NCBI GenBank assembly: GCA_964019155.1
Contig: OZ025243.1
Coordinates: 16,806,618 to 16,870,617, forward strand
DNA from: Osedax fenrisi
Lineage: Eukaryota > Annelida > Polychaeta > Sabellida > Siboglinidae
Direction: 5' to 3'
DNA length: 64,000 nucleotides
In this document: positions 42,756 through 59,200 of the stretch, piece after piece
Position numbering within the stretch: position 1 is the stretch's first letter
Layout of the letters: each line of letters opens with the position of its first letter
Program-made: the position numbers and the translations under genes
Notes under the pieces: model-generated
Database searches by the model: none
Seen by the model: only the letters and a program-made list of their open reading frames with translations
What the model was told of the DNA's origin: nothing

Positions 42756-43037
42756 GTCAAATGCTCAGTGGGACAGTCAAAAGCTAATAAGCCAGAGATC
42801 CCGGATTCGATTCCAGCAGTTCTTATTTTTCTCTTATGTGTTTCAAGAACTTAATAAACGATAAATCTAACCATACGATAAAAAAGTATACTATTTTTAT
42901 TGTATTGTCCTGTGCCCCTAACAGTTTTTTATAATATGTACAAGTCTATGACTTCTTGAGGGGTCAATTTTGTATATTTTGTTTATATTGTATTAAATAT
43001 ACGTGGTTTCAATAAAAACGTAGTATTATTATTAGAT
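42753..43037 (+). mobile_element. tRNA-headed SINE, family B copy 2
   Basis: Head with A-box-like ATGCTCAGTGGGA (about 42761-42773) and B box GGATTCGATTCC (42803-42814). The body matches copy 1, including AAGTCTATGACTTCTTGAGG near 42944, and ends CAATAAAAACGTAGTATTATTATT. About 285 bp, flanked on both sides by (AT)n. Confidence 0.88.
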
Positions 43038-43041
43038 ATAT

Positions 43042-43093
<52 letters not shown>

Positions 43094-43097
<4 letters not shown>

Positions 43098-43348
43098 TCT
43101 ATTAGATCCTACAACAAAATTATAAATCTTACTCCTTCTTTTCTCTCTGCATCTAATCACTAATAACAATCCAACATATTAATTTTTTAATTCGTTATTT
43201 CTATCTCGTTCTATCATTAACATATTATTATTATCTAATTGTTATCGTATTATTTTTATCTTATTATTAATTTATTCCTGCACGATCGAAAGAGTCCATA
43301 TGGCTTTATTTTAAAGCTTATTTAATAATCAGTATATCATCATCATCA

Positions 43349-43352
<4 letters not shown>
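43094..43352 (+). mobile_element. L2-like LINE 3' end, 5'-truncated
   Basis: Begins CCGTTCTATTAGATCC and aligns with the last ~375 bp of the LINE at 6241-8672, through the GCACGATCGAAAGAGTC block to the tail ATCATCATCATCAT. Only the last few codons and the 3' UTR are present: a typical dead-on-arrival 5' truncation, framed by (AT)n tracts. Confidence 0.9.

Positions 43353-43407
<55 letters not shown>
43353..43407. repeat. (AT)n microsatellite after LINE tail
   Basis: About 27 AT units directly following the LINE ATC tail. Confidence 0.96.
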
Positions 43408-43416
<9 letters not shown>

Positions 43417-43681
43417 AACATATATTAGTATACGTGTTCTAATAGGTACATAGTTGCAATGTACTAGGCAAATGCGTAAACATTATGCTATAATGTTCCT
43501 ATATCTATAAATAAGCAAATATGTAGGTGTTAGTTATAACTAAATATGTCACCATGCATATCACGTGATTCACGTGTATGGTGTATATCATGACACATGT
43601 ATAATGTTGTATAAAAACAGCATACATCACATGTTGTATGTGAATATATTATAAATCGTATATTTTACATATACGATTACG

Positions 43682-43713
<32 letters not shown>

Positions 43714-44270
43714 AATTATATTATACATATACATATATATATATATATATTAACGCATAGCAGAATGACTACAGCTGTACAATGTACACATATTACTACT
43801 ACCAAGGACATGTCCTTGCTACAACGTTAAATGAACAAAATCACTATTCGTTAACACTGCTTTATATGATATGTACACTAGGTATATTTACTGTATAGAT
43901 TCTACAGTGAAAGTGTAATGTCGTATGTCGTATGTCGTATGTCCCCGGTTATCTTAGTGTATATGATTACGATACTATCGAATTACATTGTACGTGTGTA
44001 GATACATGTAGGGGTGGCCTATAGGCCTATATATAGGCACATATGTCATGAACATATTGGAGGTATCGACGAAATAAAGCCTAGGCTTTCACTGATCCTC
44101 CATAGACGTATGATATACATAGTATGTCGTATGTCTATAAACTGATGTCATTCATTCATTCATATAGGCCTATATATAAGCACATATATGTGTGTGTACT
44201 ATAGCAAACGCGATATACGTTCTAATAGAAAACTATATAGGACAACAATAGTGGAGTATACGGTTATGCC

Positions 44271-47200
44271 GGTATATAGTATACCGTACCTATAGTATAC
44301 CGTACCTATAGTATACCGTACCTATAGTATACCGTACCTATAGTATACCGTACCTATAGTATACCGTACCTATAGTATACCGTACCTATAGTATACCGTA
44401 CCTATAGTATACCGTACCTATAGTATACCGTACCTATAGTATACCCTACCTATAGTATACCGTACCTATAGCATACCGTACCTATAGTATACCGTACCTA
44501 TAGTATACCGTACCTATAGTATACCGTACCTATAGTATACCGTACCTATAGCATACCGTACCTATAGCATACCGTACCTATAGTATATCGTACCTATAGC
44601 ATACTGTACCTATAGTATACCCTACCTATAGTATACCGTACCTATAGTATACCGTACCTATAGTATACCGTACCTATAGTATACCGTACCTATAGTATAC
44701 CGTACCTATAGTATACCGTACCTATAGTATACCGTACCTATAGTATACCGTACCTATAGTATACCGTACCTATAGTATACCGTACCTATAGTATACCGTA
44801 CCTATATTATACCGTACCTATAGTATACCGTACCTATAGTATACCGTACCTATAGTATACCGTACCTATAGTATACCGTACCTATAGTATACCGTACCTA
44901 TAGTATACCGTACCTATAGTATACCGTACCTATAGTATACCGTACCTATAGTATACTGTACTGATAGTATACCGTACCTATAGTATACCGTACCTATAGT
45001 ATACCGTACCTATAGTATACCGTACCTATAGTATACCGTACCTATAGTATACCGTACCTATAGTATACCCTACCTATAGTATACCGTACCTATAGTATAC
45101 CGTACCTATATTATACTGTACCTATATCATACCGTACCTATAGTATACTGTACCTATAGTATACCGTACCTATAGCATACCGTACCTATAGTATACCCTA
45201 CCTATAGTATACCGTACCTATATTATACTGTACCTATATCATACCGTACCTATAGTATACCGTACCTATAGTATACCGTACCTATAGTATACCGTACCTA
45301 TAGTATACCCTACCTATAGTATACCGTACCTATAGTATACCGTACCTATAGTATACTGTACTGATAGTATACCGTACCTATAGTATACCGTAACTATAGT
45401 ATACCGTACCTATATCATACTGTACCTATAGTATACCGTACCTATAGTATACCGTACCTATAGTATACCGTACCTATAGTATACCGTACCTATAGTATAC
45501 CGTACCTATATTATACTGTACCTATATCATACCGTACCTATAGTATACTGTACCTATAGTATACCGTACCTATAGCATACCGTACCTATAGTATACCCTA
45601 CCTATAGTATACCGTACCTATATTATACTGTACCTATATCATACCGTACCTATAGTATACCGTACCTATAGTATACCGTACCTATAGTATACCGTACCTA
45701 TAGTATACCCTACCTATAGTATACCGTACCTATAGTATACCGTACCTATAGTATACTGTACCTATAGTATACCGTACCTATAGTATACCGTACCTATAGT
45801 ATACCGTACCTATATTATACTGTACCTATATCATACCGTACCTATATCATACCGTACCTATAGTATACCGTACCTATAGTATACCGTACCTATAGTATAC
45901 CGTACCTATAGTATACCGTACCTATAGTATACCGTACCTATAGTATACCGTACCTATAGTATACCGTACCTATATTATACCGTACCTATAGCATACTGTA
46001 CCTATAGTATACCCTACATATAGTATACCGTACCTATAGTATACCGTACCTATAGTATACCGTACCTATAGTATACCGTACCTATAGTATACCGTACCTA
46101 TAGTATACCGTACCTATAGTATACCGTACTGATAGTATACCGTACCTATAGTATACCGTACCTATAGTATACCGTACCTATAGTATACCGTACCTATATC
46201 ATACCGTACCTATAGTATACCGTACCTATAGCATACCGTACCTATAGCATACCGTACCTATAGTATACAGTACCTATAGTATACCGTACCTATAGTATAC
46301 CGTACCTATAGTATACTGTACCTATATCATACCGTACCTATAGTATACCGTACCTATAGTATACCGTACCTATAGTATACCGTACCTATAGTATACCGTA
46401 CCTATAGTATACCGTACCTATAGTATACCGTACCTATAGTATACCGTACCTATAGTATACTGTACCTATATCATACCGTACCTATAGTATACCGTACCTA
46501 TAGTATACCGTACCTATATTATACCGTACCTATAGTATACCGTACCTATAGTATACCGTACCTATATTATACTGTACCTATAGTATACCGTACCTATAGT
46601 ATACCGTACCTATAGTATACTGTACCTATAGTATACCGTACCTATAGTATACTGTACCTATATCATACTGTACCTATAGTATACCGTACCTATAGTATAC
46701 CGTACCTATAGTATACCGTACCTATAGTATACCGTACCTATAGTATACCCTACCTATAGTATACCGTACCTATAGTATACCGTACCTATAGTATACCGTA
46801 CCTATAGTATACCGTACCTATAGTATACCGTACCTATAGTATACCGTACCTATAGTATACCGTACATATAGTATACCCTACCTATAGTATACCGTACCTA
46901 TATCATACCGTACCTATAGTATACCGTACCTATAGTATACCGTACCTATAGTATACCGTACCTATAGTATACCCTACCTATAGTATACCGTACCTATATT
47001 ATACTGTACCTATATCATACCGTACCTATATCATACCGTACCTATAGCATACTGTACCTATAGTATACCCTACATATAGTATACCGTACCTATAGTATAC
47101 CGTACCTATATCATACCGTACCTATAGTATACCGTACCTATAGTATACCGTACCTATAGTATACCGTACCTATAGTATACCGTACCTATAGTATACCGTA

Positions 47201-50200
47201 CCTATAGTATACCGTACCTATAGTATACCGTACCTATAGTATACTGTACCTATAGTATACCGTACCTATAGTATACCGTACCTATAGTATACCGTACCTA
47301 TAGTATACCGTACCTATAGTATACCGTACCTATATTATACTGTACCTATATCATACTGTACCTATAGTATACCGTACTGATAGTATACCGTACCTATAGT
47401 ATACCGTACCTATAGTATACCCTACCTATAGTATACCGTACCTATAGTATACCGTACCTATAGTATACCGTACCTATAGTATACCGTACCTATAGTATAC
47501 CGTACCTATAGTATACCGTACCTATAGTATACCGTACCTATAGTATACCGTACCTATAGTATACCGTACCTATAGTATACCGTACCTATAGTATACCGTA
47601 CCTATAGTATACCGTACCTATAGTATACCGTACCTATAGTATACCGTACCTATAGTATACCGTACCTATAGTATACCGTACCTATAGTATACCGTACCTA
47701 TAGTATACCGTACCTATAGTATACCGTACCTATATTATACTGTACCTATATCATACCGTACCTATAGTATACCGTACCTATAGTATACCGTACCTATAGT
47801 ATACCGTACCTATAGTATACCGTACCTATAGCATACCGTACCTATAGTATACCGTACCTATATCATACCGTACCTATAGCATACTGTACCTATAGTATAC
47901 TGTACCTATATCATACCGTACTGATAGTATACCGTACCTATAGTATACCGTACCTATAGTATACCGTACCTATAGTATACCGTACCTATAGTATACCGTA
48001 CCTATAGTATACCGTACCTATATTATACTGTACCTATAGTATACCGTACCTATAGTATACCGTACCTATAGTATACCGTACCTATAGTATACCGTACCTA
48101 TAGTATACCGTACCTATAGTATACCGTACCTATAGTATACCGTACCTATAGCATACCGTACCTATAGTATACCGTACATATAGTATACCCTACCTATAGT
48201 ATACCGTACCTATATCATACCGTACCTATAGTATACCGTACCTATAGTATACCGTACCTATAGTATACCGTACCTATAGTATACCCTACCTATAGTATAC
48301 CGTACCTATATTATACTGTACCTATATCATACCGTACCTATATCATACCGTACCTATAGCATACTGTACCTATAGTATACCCTACATATAGTATACCGTA
48401 CCTATAGTATACCGTACCTATATCATACCGTACCTATAGTATACCGTACCTATAGTATACCGTACCTATAGTATACCGTACCTATAGTATACCGTACCTA
48501 TAGTATACCGTACCTATAGTATACCGTACCTATAGTATACCGTACCTATAGTATACCGTACCTATAGTATACCGTACCTATAGTATACCGTACCTATAGT
48601 ATACCGTACCTATAGTATACCGTACCTATAGTATACCGTACCTATAGTATACCGTACCTATAGTATACCGTACCTATAGTATACCGTACCTATAGTATAC
48701 CGTACCTATAGTATACCGTACCTATAGTATACCGTACCTATAGTATACCGTACCTATAGTATACCGTACCTATAGTATACCGTACCTATAGCATACTGTA
48801 CCTATAGTATACCGTACCTATAGTATACCGTACCTATAGTATACCGTACCTATAGTATACCGTACCTATAGTATACCGTACCTATAGTATACCGTACCTA
48901 TAGTATACCGTACCTATAGTATACCGTACCTATATTATACCGTACCTATAGTATACCGTACCTATATCATACCGTACCTATAGTATACCGTACCTATAGT
49001 ATACCGTACCTATAGTATACCGTACCTATAGTATACCGTACCTATAGTATACCGTACCTATAGTATACCGTACCTATAGTATACCGTACCTATAGTATAC
49101 CGTACCTATAGTATACCGTACCTATAGTATACCGTACCTATAGCATACCGTACCTATAGTATACCGTACCTATAGTATACCGTACCTATAGTATACCGTA
49201 CCTATAGTATACCGTACCTATAGTATACCGTACCTATAGTATACCGTACCTATAGTATACCGTACCTATAGTATACCGTACCTATAGTATACCGTACCTA
49301 TAGTATACCGTACCTATATTATACTGTACCTATATCATACCGTACCTATATCATACTGTACCTATAGTATACCGTACCTATAGTATACCGTACCTATAGT
49401 ATACCGTACCTATAGTATACCGTACCTATAGTATACCGTACCTATAGTATACCCTACATATAGTATACCCTACCTATAGTATACCGTACCTATAGTATAC
49501 CGTACCTATAGTATACTGTACCTATAGTATACTGTACCTATAGTATACTGTACCTATAGTATACCGTACCTATATCATACCGTACCTATAGTATACCCTA
49601 CCTATAGTATACTGTACCTATAGTATACCGTACCTATAGTATACCGTACCTATAGCATACCGTACCTATAGTATACTGTACCTATAGTATACCGTACCTA
49701 TAGTATACTGTACCTATATCATACTGTACCTATAGTATACCGTACCTATAGTATACCGTACCTATAGTATACCGTACCTATAGTATACCCTACCTATAGT
49801 ATACCGTACCTATAGTATACCGTACCTATATCATACCGTACCTATAGCATACTGTACCTATAGTATACCCTACCTATAGTATACCGTACCTATAGTATAC
49901 CGTACCTATAGTATACCGTACCTATAGTATACCGTACCTATAGTATACCGTACCTATAGCATACCGTACCTATAGTATACCGTACCTATATCATACCGTA
50001 CCTATAGCATACTGTACCTATAGTATACTGTACCTATATCATACCGTACTGATAGTATACCGTACCTATAGTATACCGTACCTATAGTATACCGTACCTA
50101 TAGTATACCGTACCTATAGTATACCGTACCTATAGTATACCGTACCTATATTATACCGTACCTATAGTATACCGTACCTATAGTATACCGTACCTATAGT

Positions 50201-53200
50201 ATACCGTACCTATAGTATACCGTACCTATAGTATACCGTACCTATAGCATACCGTACCTATAGTATACCGTACCTATAGTATACCGTACCTATAGTATAC
50301 CGTACCTATAGTATACCGTACCTATAGCATACCGTACCTATAGTATACCGTACCTATAGTATACCGTACCTATATTATACTGTACCTATATCATACCGTA
50401 CCTATAGTATACCGTACCTATATTATACTGTACCTATATCATACCGTACCTATATCATACTGTACCTATATCATACCGTACCTATAGTATACCGTACCTA
50501 TAGTATACTGTACCTATAGTATACTGTACCTATAGTATACCGTACCTATAGTATACCGTACATATAGTATACCGTACTGATAGTATACCGTACCTATAGT
50601 ATACCGTACCTATAGTATACTGTACCTATAGTATACCCTACCTATAGTATACCCTACCTATAGTATACCGTACCTATAGTATACCGTACCTATAGTATAC
50701 CGTACCTATAGTATACCGTACCTATATTATACCGTACCTATAGCATACCGTACCTATAGTATACCGTACCTATAGTATACCGTACCTATAGTATACCCTA
50801 CCTATAGTATACCGTACCTATAGTATACCGTACCTATATTATACTGTACCTATATCATACCGTACCTATAGTATACCGTACCTATAGTATACCGTACCTA
50901 TAGTATACCGTACCTATAGTATACCGTACCTATAGTATACCGTACCTATAGTATACCGTACCTATAGTATACCGTACCTATAGTATACCGTACCTATAGT
51001 ATACCGTACCTATAGTATACCGTACCTATAGTATACCGTACCTATAGTATACCGTACCTATAGCATACCGTACCTATAGTATACCGTACCTATAGTATAC
51101 CGTACCTATATCATACCGTACCTATATTATACTGTACCTATATCATACCGTACCTATAGTATACCGTACCTATATTATACTGTACCTATATCATACCGTA
51201 CCTATATCATACTGTACCTATATCATACCGTACCTATATCATACTGTACCTATAGTATACCGTACCTATAGTATACCGTACATATAGTATACCGTACTGA
51301 TAGTATACCGTACCTATAGTATACCGTACCTATAGTATACTGTACCTATAGTATACCCTACCTATAGTATACCCTACCTATAGTATACCGTACCTATAGT
51401 ATACCGTACCTATAGTATACCCTACCTATATTATACCGTACCTATAGTATACCGTACCTATAGTATACCGTACCTATATCATACTGTACCTATAGTATAC
51501 CGTACCTATAGTATACCGTACCTATAGTATACCGTACCTATAGCATACCGTACCTATAGTATACCGTACCTATAGTATACCGTACCTATATTATACTGTA
51601 CCTATATCATACCGTACCTATAGTATACCGTACCTATATTATACTGTACCTATATCATACCGTACCTATAGTATACCGTACTGATAGTATACCGTACCTA
51701 TAGTATACCGTACCTATAGTATACCGTACCTATAGTATACCGTACCTATAGTATACTGTACCTATAGTATACCGTACCTATAGTATACCGTACCTATAGT
51801 ATACCGTACCTATAGTATACCGTACCTATAGCATACCGTACCTATAGTATACCGTACCTATAGCATACCGTACCTATAGCATACCGTACCTATATTATAC
51901 CGTACCTATAGTATACCGTACCTATAGTATACCGTACCTATATCATACTGTACCTATAGTATACCGTACCTATAGTATACCGTACCTATAGTATACTGTA
52001 CCTATAGCATACCGTACCTATAGTATACCGTACCTATAGTATACCGTACCTATATTATACTGTACCTATATCATACCGTACCTATAGTATACCGTACCTA
52101 TATCATACCGTACCTATAGTATACCGTACCTATAGTATACCGTACCTATAGTATACCCTACCTATAGTATACCGTACCTATAGTATACCGTACCTATAGT
52201 ATACCGTACCTATAGTATACCGTACCTATAGTATACCGTACCTATAGCATACCGTACCTATAGTATACCGTACCTATAGTATACCGTACCTATAGTATAC
52301 CCTACCTATAGTATACCGTACCTATAGTATACCGTACCTATAGTATACCGTACCTATAGTATACCGTACCTATAGTATACCGTACCTATAGTATACCGTA
52401 CCTATATTATACCGTACCTATAGTATACCGTACCTATAGTATACCGTACCTATAGTATACCGTACCTATAGTATACCCTACCTATATTATACTGTACCTA
52501 TATCATACCGTACCTATATCATACTGTACCTATAGTATACCGTACCTATAGTATACCGTACCTATAGTATACCGTACCTATAGTATACCGTACCTATAGC
52601 ATACCGTACCTATAGTATACCGTACCTATAGCATACCGTACCTATAGTATACCGTACCTATAGTATACCGTACCTATATCATACTGTACCTATAGTATAC
52701 CGTACCTATAGTATACCGTACCTATAGTATACCGTACCTATAGCATACCGTACCTATAGTATACCGTACCTATAGTATACCGTACCTATATTATACTGTA
52801 CCTATATCATACCGTACCTATAGTATACCGTACCTATAGCATACCGTACCTATATTATACTGTACCTATAGTATACCGTACCTATAGTATACCGTACCTA
52901 TAGTATACCGTACCTATAGTATACCCTACCTATAGTATACCGTACCTATATTATACTGTACCTATATCATACCGTACCTATATCATACTGTACCTATAGT
53001 ATACCGTACCTATAGCATACCGTACCTATATCATACCGTACCTATAGCATACCGTACCTATAGTATACCGTACCTATAGTATACCGTACCTATAGTATAC
53101 CGTACCTATAGTATACCGTACCTATAGTATACCGTACCTATAGTATACCGTACCTATAGTATACCGTACCTATAGTATACCGTACCTATAGTATACCGTA

Positions 53201-56200
53201 CCTATATCATACCGTACCTATATCATACTGTACCTATAGTATACCGTACCTATAGCATACCGTACCTATATCATACCGTACCTATAGCATACCGTACCTA
53301 TAGTATACCGTACCTATAGTATACCGTACCTATAGTATACCGTACCTATATTATACCGTACCTATAGTATACTGTACCTATAGTATACCCTACCTATAGT
53401 ATACCGTACCTATAGTATACCGTACCTATAGTATACCGTACCTATAGTATACCGTACCGATAGTATACCGTACCTATAGTATACCGTACCTATATTATAC
53501 TGTACCTATATCATACCGTACCTATAGTATACCGTACCTATATCATACTGTACCTATAGTATACCGTACCTATATTATACCGTACCTATAGTATACCGTA
53601 CCTATAGCATACCGTACCTATAGTATACCGTACCTATATCATACTGTACCTATAGTATACCGTACCTATAGCATACCGTACCTATAGTATACCGTACCTA
53701 TAGTATACCGTACCTATATTATACCGTACCTATAGTATACCGTACCTATAGCATACCGTACCTATAGTATACCGTACCTATAGCATACTGTACCTATAGT
53801 ATACCGTACCTATATTATACCGTACCTATAGTATACCGTACCTATAGTATACCCTACCTATAGTATACCGTACCTATATTATACTGTACCTATATCATAC
53901 CGTACCTATATCATACTGTACCTATAGTATACCGTACCTATAGCATACCGTACCTATATCATACCGTACCTATAGCATACCGTACCTATAGTATACCGTA
54001 CCTATAGTATACCGTACCTATAGTATACCGTACCTATAGTATACCGTACCTATAGTATACCGTACCTATATTATACTGTACCTATATCATACCGTACCTA
54101 TATCATACTGTACCTATAGTATACCGTACCTATAGTATACCGTACCTATAGTATACCGTACCTATAGTATACCGTACCTATAGCATACCGTACCTATAGT
54201 ATACCGTACCTATAGCATACCGTACCTATAGTATACCGTACCTATAGTATACCGTACCTATATCATACTGTACCTATAGTATACCGTACCTATAGTATAC
54301 CGTACCTATAGTATACCGTACCTATAGCATACCGTACCTATAGTATACCGTACCTATAGTATACCGTACCTATATTATACTGTACCTATATCATACCGTA
54401 CCTATAGTATACCGTACCTATAGCATACCGTACCTATATTATACTGTACCTATAGTATACCGTACCTATAGTATACCGTACCTATAGTATACCGTACCTA
54501 TAGTATACCCTACCTATAGTATACCGTACCTATATTATACTGTACCTATATCATACCGTACCTATATCATACTGTACCTATAGTATACCGTACCTATAGC
54601 ATACCGTACCTATATCATACCGTACCTATAGCATACCGTACCTATAGTATACCGTACCTATAGTATACCGTACCTATAGTATACCGTACCTATAGTATAC
54701 CGTACCTATAGTATACCGTACCTATAGTATACCGTACCTATAGTATACCGTACCTATAGTATACCGTACCTATAGTATACCGTACCTATATCATACCGTA
54801 CCTATATCATACTGTACCTATAGTATACCGTACCTATAGCATACCGTACCTATATCATACCGTACCTATAGCATACCGTACCTATAGTATACCGTACCTA
54901 TAGTATACCGTACCTATAGTATACCGTACCTATATTATACCGTACCTATAGTATACTGTACCTATAGTATACCCTACCTATAGTATACCGTACCTATAGT
55001 ATACCGTACCTATAGTATACCGTACCTATAGTATACCGTACCGATAGTATACCGTACCTATAGTATACCGTACCTATATTATACTGTACCTATATCATAC
55101 CGTACCTATAGTATACCGTACCTATATCATACTGTACCTATAGTATACCGTACCTATATTATACCGTACCTATAGTATACCGTACCTATAGCATACCGTA
55201 CCTATAGTATACCGTACCTATATCATACTGTACCTATAGTATACCGTACCTATATTATACCGTACCTATAGTATACCGTACCTATAGCATACCGTACCTA
55301 TAGTATACCGTACCTATAGCATACTGTACCTATAGTATACCGTACCTATATTATACCGTACCTATAGTATACCGTACCTATAGCATACCGTACCTATAGT
55401 ATACCGTACCTATATCATACTGTACCTATAGTATACCGTACCTATATTATACCGTACCTATAGTATACCGTACCTATAGCATACCGTACCTATAGTATAC
55501 CGTACCTATAGCATACCGTACCTATAGTATACCGTACCTATAGCATACCGTACCTATAGTATACCGTACCTATAGTATACCGTACCTATAGTATACCGTA
55601 CCTATAGCATACCGTACCTATAGTATACCGTACCTATAGCATACCGTACCTATATTATACTGTACCTATATCATACCGTACCTATAGTATACCGTACCTA
55701 TATTATACTGTACCTATATCATACCGTACCTATAGTATACCGTACTGATAGTATACCGTACCTATAGTATACCGTACCTATAGTATACCGTACCTATAGT
55801 ATACCGTACCTATAGTATACTGTACCTATAGTATACCGTACCTATAGTATACCGTACCTATAGTATACCGTACCTATAGTATACCGTACCTATAGTATAC
55901 AGTACCTATAGTATACCGTACCTATAGTATACCGTACCTATAGTATACCGTACCTATAGTATACCGTACCTATAGTATACCGTACCTATAGTATACCCTA
56001 CCTATATCATACCGTACCTATAGCATACCGTACCTATAGTATACCGTACCTATAGTATACCGTACCTATAGTATACCGTACCTATAGTATACCCTACCTA
56101 TATCATACCGTACCTATAGCATACCGTACCTATAGTATACCGTACCTATAGTATACCGTACCTATAGTATACCGTACCTATAGTATACCGTACCTATATT

Positions 56201-59200
56201 ATACTGTACCTATATCATACTGTACCTATAGTATACCGTACTGATAGTATACCGTACCTATAGTATACCGTACTGATAGTATACCGTACCTATAGTATAC
56301 CGTACCTATAGTATACCGTACCTATAGTATACCGTACCTATATTATACTGTACCTATATCATACTGTACCTATAGTATACCGTACTGATAGTATACCGTA
56401 CCTATAGTATACCGTACTGATAGTATACCGTACCTATAGTATACCGTACCTATAGTATACCGTACCTATAGTATACCGTACCTATAGTATACCGTACCTA
56501 TAGTATACCGTACCTATAGTATACCGTACCTATAGTATACCGTACCTATAGTATACCGTACCTATAGTATACCGTACCTATAGTATACCGTACCTATAGT
56601 ATACCGTACCTATAGTATACCGTACCTATAGTATACCGTACCTATAGTATACTGTACCTATATCATACCGTACCTATATCATACTGTACCTATAGTATAC
56701 CGTACCTATAGTATACCCTACCTATAGTATACCGTACCTATATTATACTGTACCTATATCATACCGTACCTATATCATACTGTACCTATAGTATACCGTA
56801 CCTATAGTATACCGTACCTATAGTATACCGTACCTATAGTATACCCTACCTATAGTATACCGTACCTATAGTATACCGTACCTATAGTATACTGTACCTA
56901 TAGTATACCGTACCTATAGTATACCGTACCTATAGTATACCGTACCTATAGTATACCCTACCTATAGTATACCGTACCTATAGTATACCCTACCTATAGT
57001 ATACCCTACCTATAGTATACCGTACCTATAGTATACCGTACCTATAGTATACCGTACCTATAGTATACCGTACCTATAGCATACCGTACCTATAGTATAC
57101 CGTACCGATAGTATACCGTACCTATAGTATACCGTACCTATATCATACTGTACCTATAGTATACCGTACCTATAGTATACCGTACCTATAGTATACCGTA
57201 CCTATAGTATACCCTACCTATAGTATACCGTACCTATAGTATACCGTACCTATAGTATACCGTACCTATAGTATACCGTACCTATAGTATACCGTACCTA
57301 TAGCATACCGTACCTATAGTATACCGTACCGATAGTATACCGTACCTATAGTATACCGTACCTATAGCATACCGTACCTATAGTATACCGTACCTATAGT
57401 ATACCGTACCTATAGTATACCGTACCTATAGTATACCGTACATATAGTATACCGTACCTATAGTATACCGTACCTATAGTATACTGTACCTATATTATAC
57501 CGTACCTATATTATACTGTACCTATAGTATACCGTACCTATAGTATACCGTACCTATAGTATACCGTACCTATAGTATACCGTACCTATAGTATACCGTA
57601 CCTATAGTATACCGTACCTATATTATACCGTACCTATAGTATACCGTACCTATATCATACTGTACCTATAGTATACCGTACCTATAGTATACCGTACCTA
57701 TAGTATACCGTACCTATAGTATACCGTACCTATATCATACCGTACCTATAGTATACCGTACCTATATTATACTGTACCTATATCATACTGTACCTATAGT
57801 ATACCGTACTGATAGTATACCGTACCTATAGTATACCGTACTGATAGTATACCGTACCTATAGTATACCGTACCTATAGTATACCGTACCTATAGTATAC
57901 CGTACCTATAGTATACCGTACCTATAGTATACCGTACCTATAGTATACCGTACCTATAGTATACCGTACCTATAGTATACCGTACCTATAGTATACCGTA
58001 CCTATAGTATACCGTACCTATAGTATACCGTACCTATAGTATACCGTACCTATAGTATACCGTACCTATAGTATACCGTACCTATAGTATACCGTACCTA
58101 TAGTATACCCTACCTATAGTATACCGTACCTATAGTATACCGTACCTATAGTATACTGTACCTATAGTATACCGTACCTATAGTATACTGTACCTATATC
58201 ATACTGTACCTATAGTATACCGTACCTATAGTATACCGTACCTATAGTATACCGTACCTATAGTATACCCTACCTATAGTATACCGTACCTATAGTATAC
58301 CGTACCTATATCATACCGTACCTATAGCATACTGTACCTATAGTATACCCTACCTATAGTATACCGTACCTATAGTATACCGTACCTATAGTATACCGTA
58401 CCTATAGTATACCGTACCTATAGTATACCGTACCTATAGCATACCGTACCTATAGTATACCGTACCTATATCATACCGTACCTATAGTATACCGTACCTA
58501 TAGTATACCGTACCTATAGTATACCGTACCTATAGTATACCGTACCTATAGTATACCGTACCTATAGTATACCGTACCTATAGTATACCGTACCTATAGT
58601 ATACCGTACCTATAGTATACCGTACCTATAGTATACTGTACCTATAGCATACTGTACCTATAGTATACTGTACCTATATCATACCGTACTGATAGTATAC
58701 CGTACCTATAGTATACCGTACCTATAGTATACCGTACCTATAGTATACCGTACCTATAGTATACCGTACTGATAGTATACCGTACCTATAGTATACCGTA
58801 CCTATAGTATACCGTACCTATAGTATACCGTACCTATAGTATACCGTACCTATATCATACCGTACCTATAGCATACTGTACCTATAGTATACTGTACCTA
58901 TATCATACCGTACCTATAGTATACCGTACCTATAGCATACCGTACCTATAGCATACCGTACCTATAGTATACAGTACCTATAGTATACCGTACCTATAGT
59001 ATACCGTACCTATAGTATACTGTACTGATAGTATACCGTACCTATAGTATACCGTACCTATAGTATACCGTACCTATAGTATACAGTACCTATAGTATAC
59101 CGTACCTATAGTATACCGTACCTATATTATACTGTACCTATAGTATACCGTACCTATAGTATACCGTACCTATAGTATACCGTACCTATAGTATACCGTA

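Larger units (their letters stand above)
42327..44270 (-). other. CNG upstream intron, near part
   Basis: Sequence upstream of the first visible exon. Holds (AT)n tracts (42702-42752, 43048-43093, 43353-43407, 43680-43710, 43730-43750), a family B SINE, a LINE 3' end, a short GTCGTAT tandem (about 43920-43941) and two copies of a TATAGGCCTATATATA palindromic motif (about 44020 and 44164). I found no S1-S2 exon here. Confidence 0.6.
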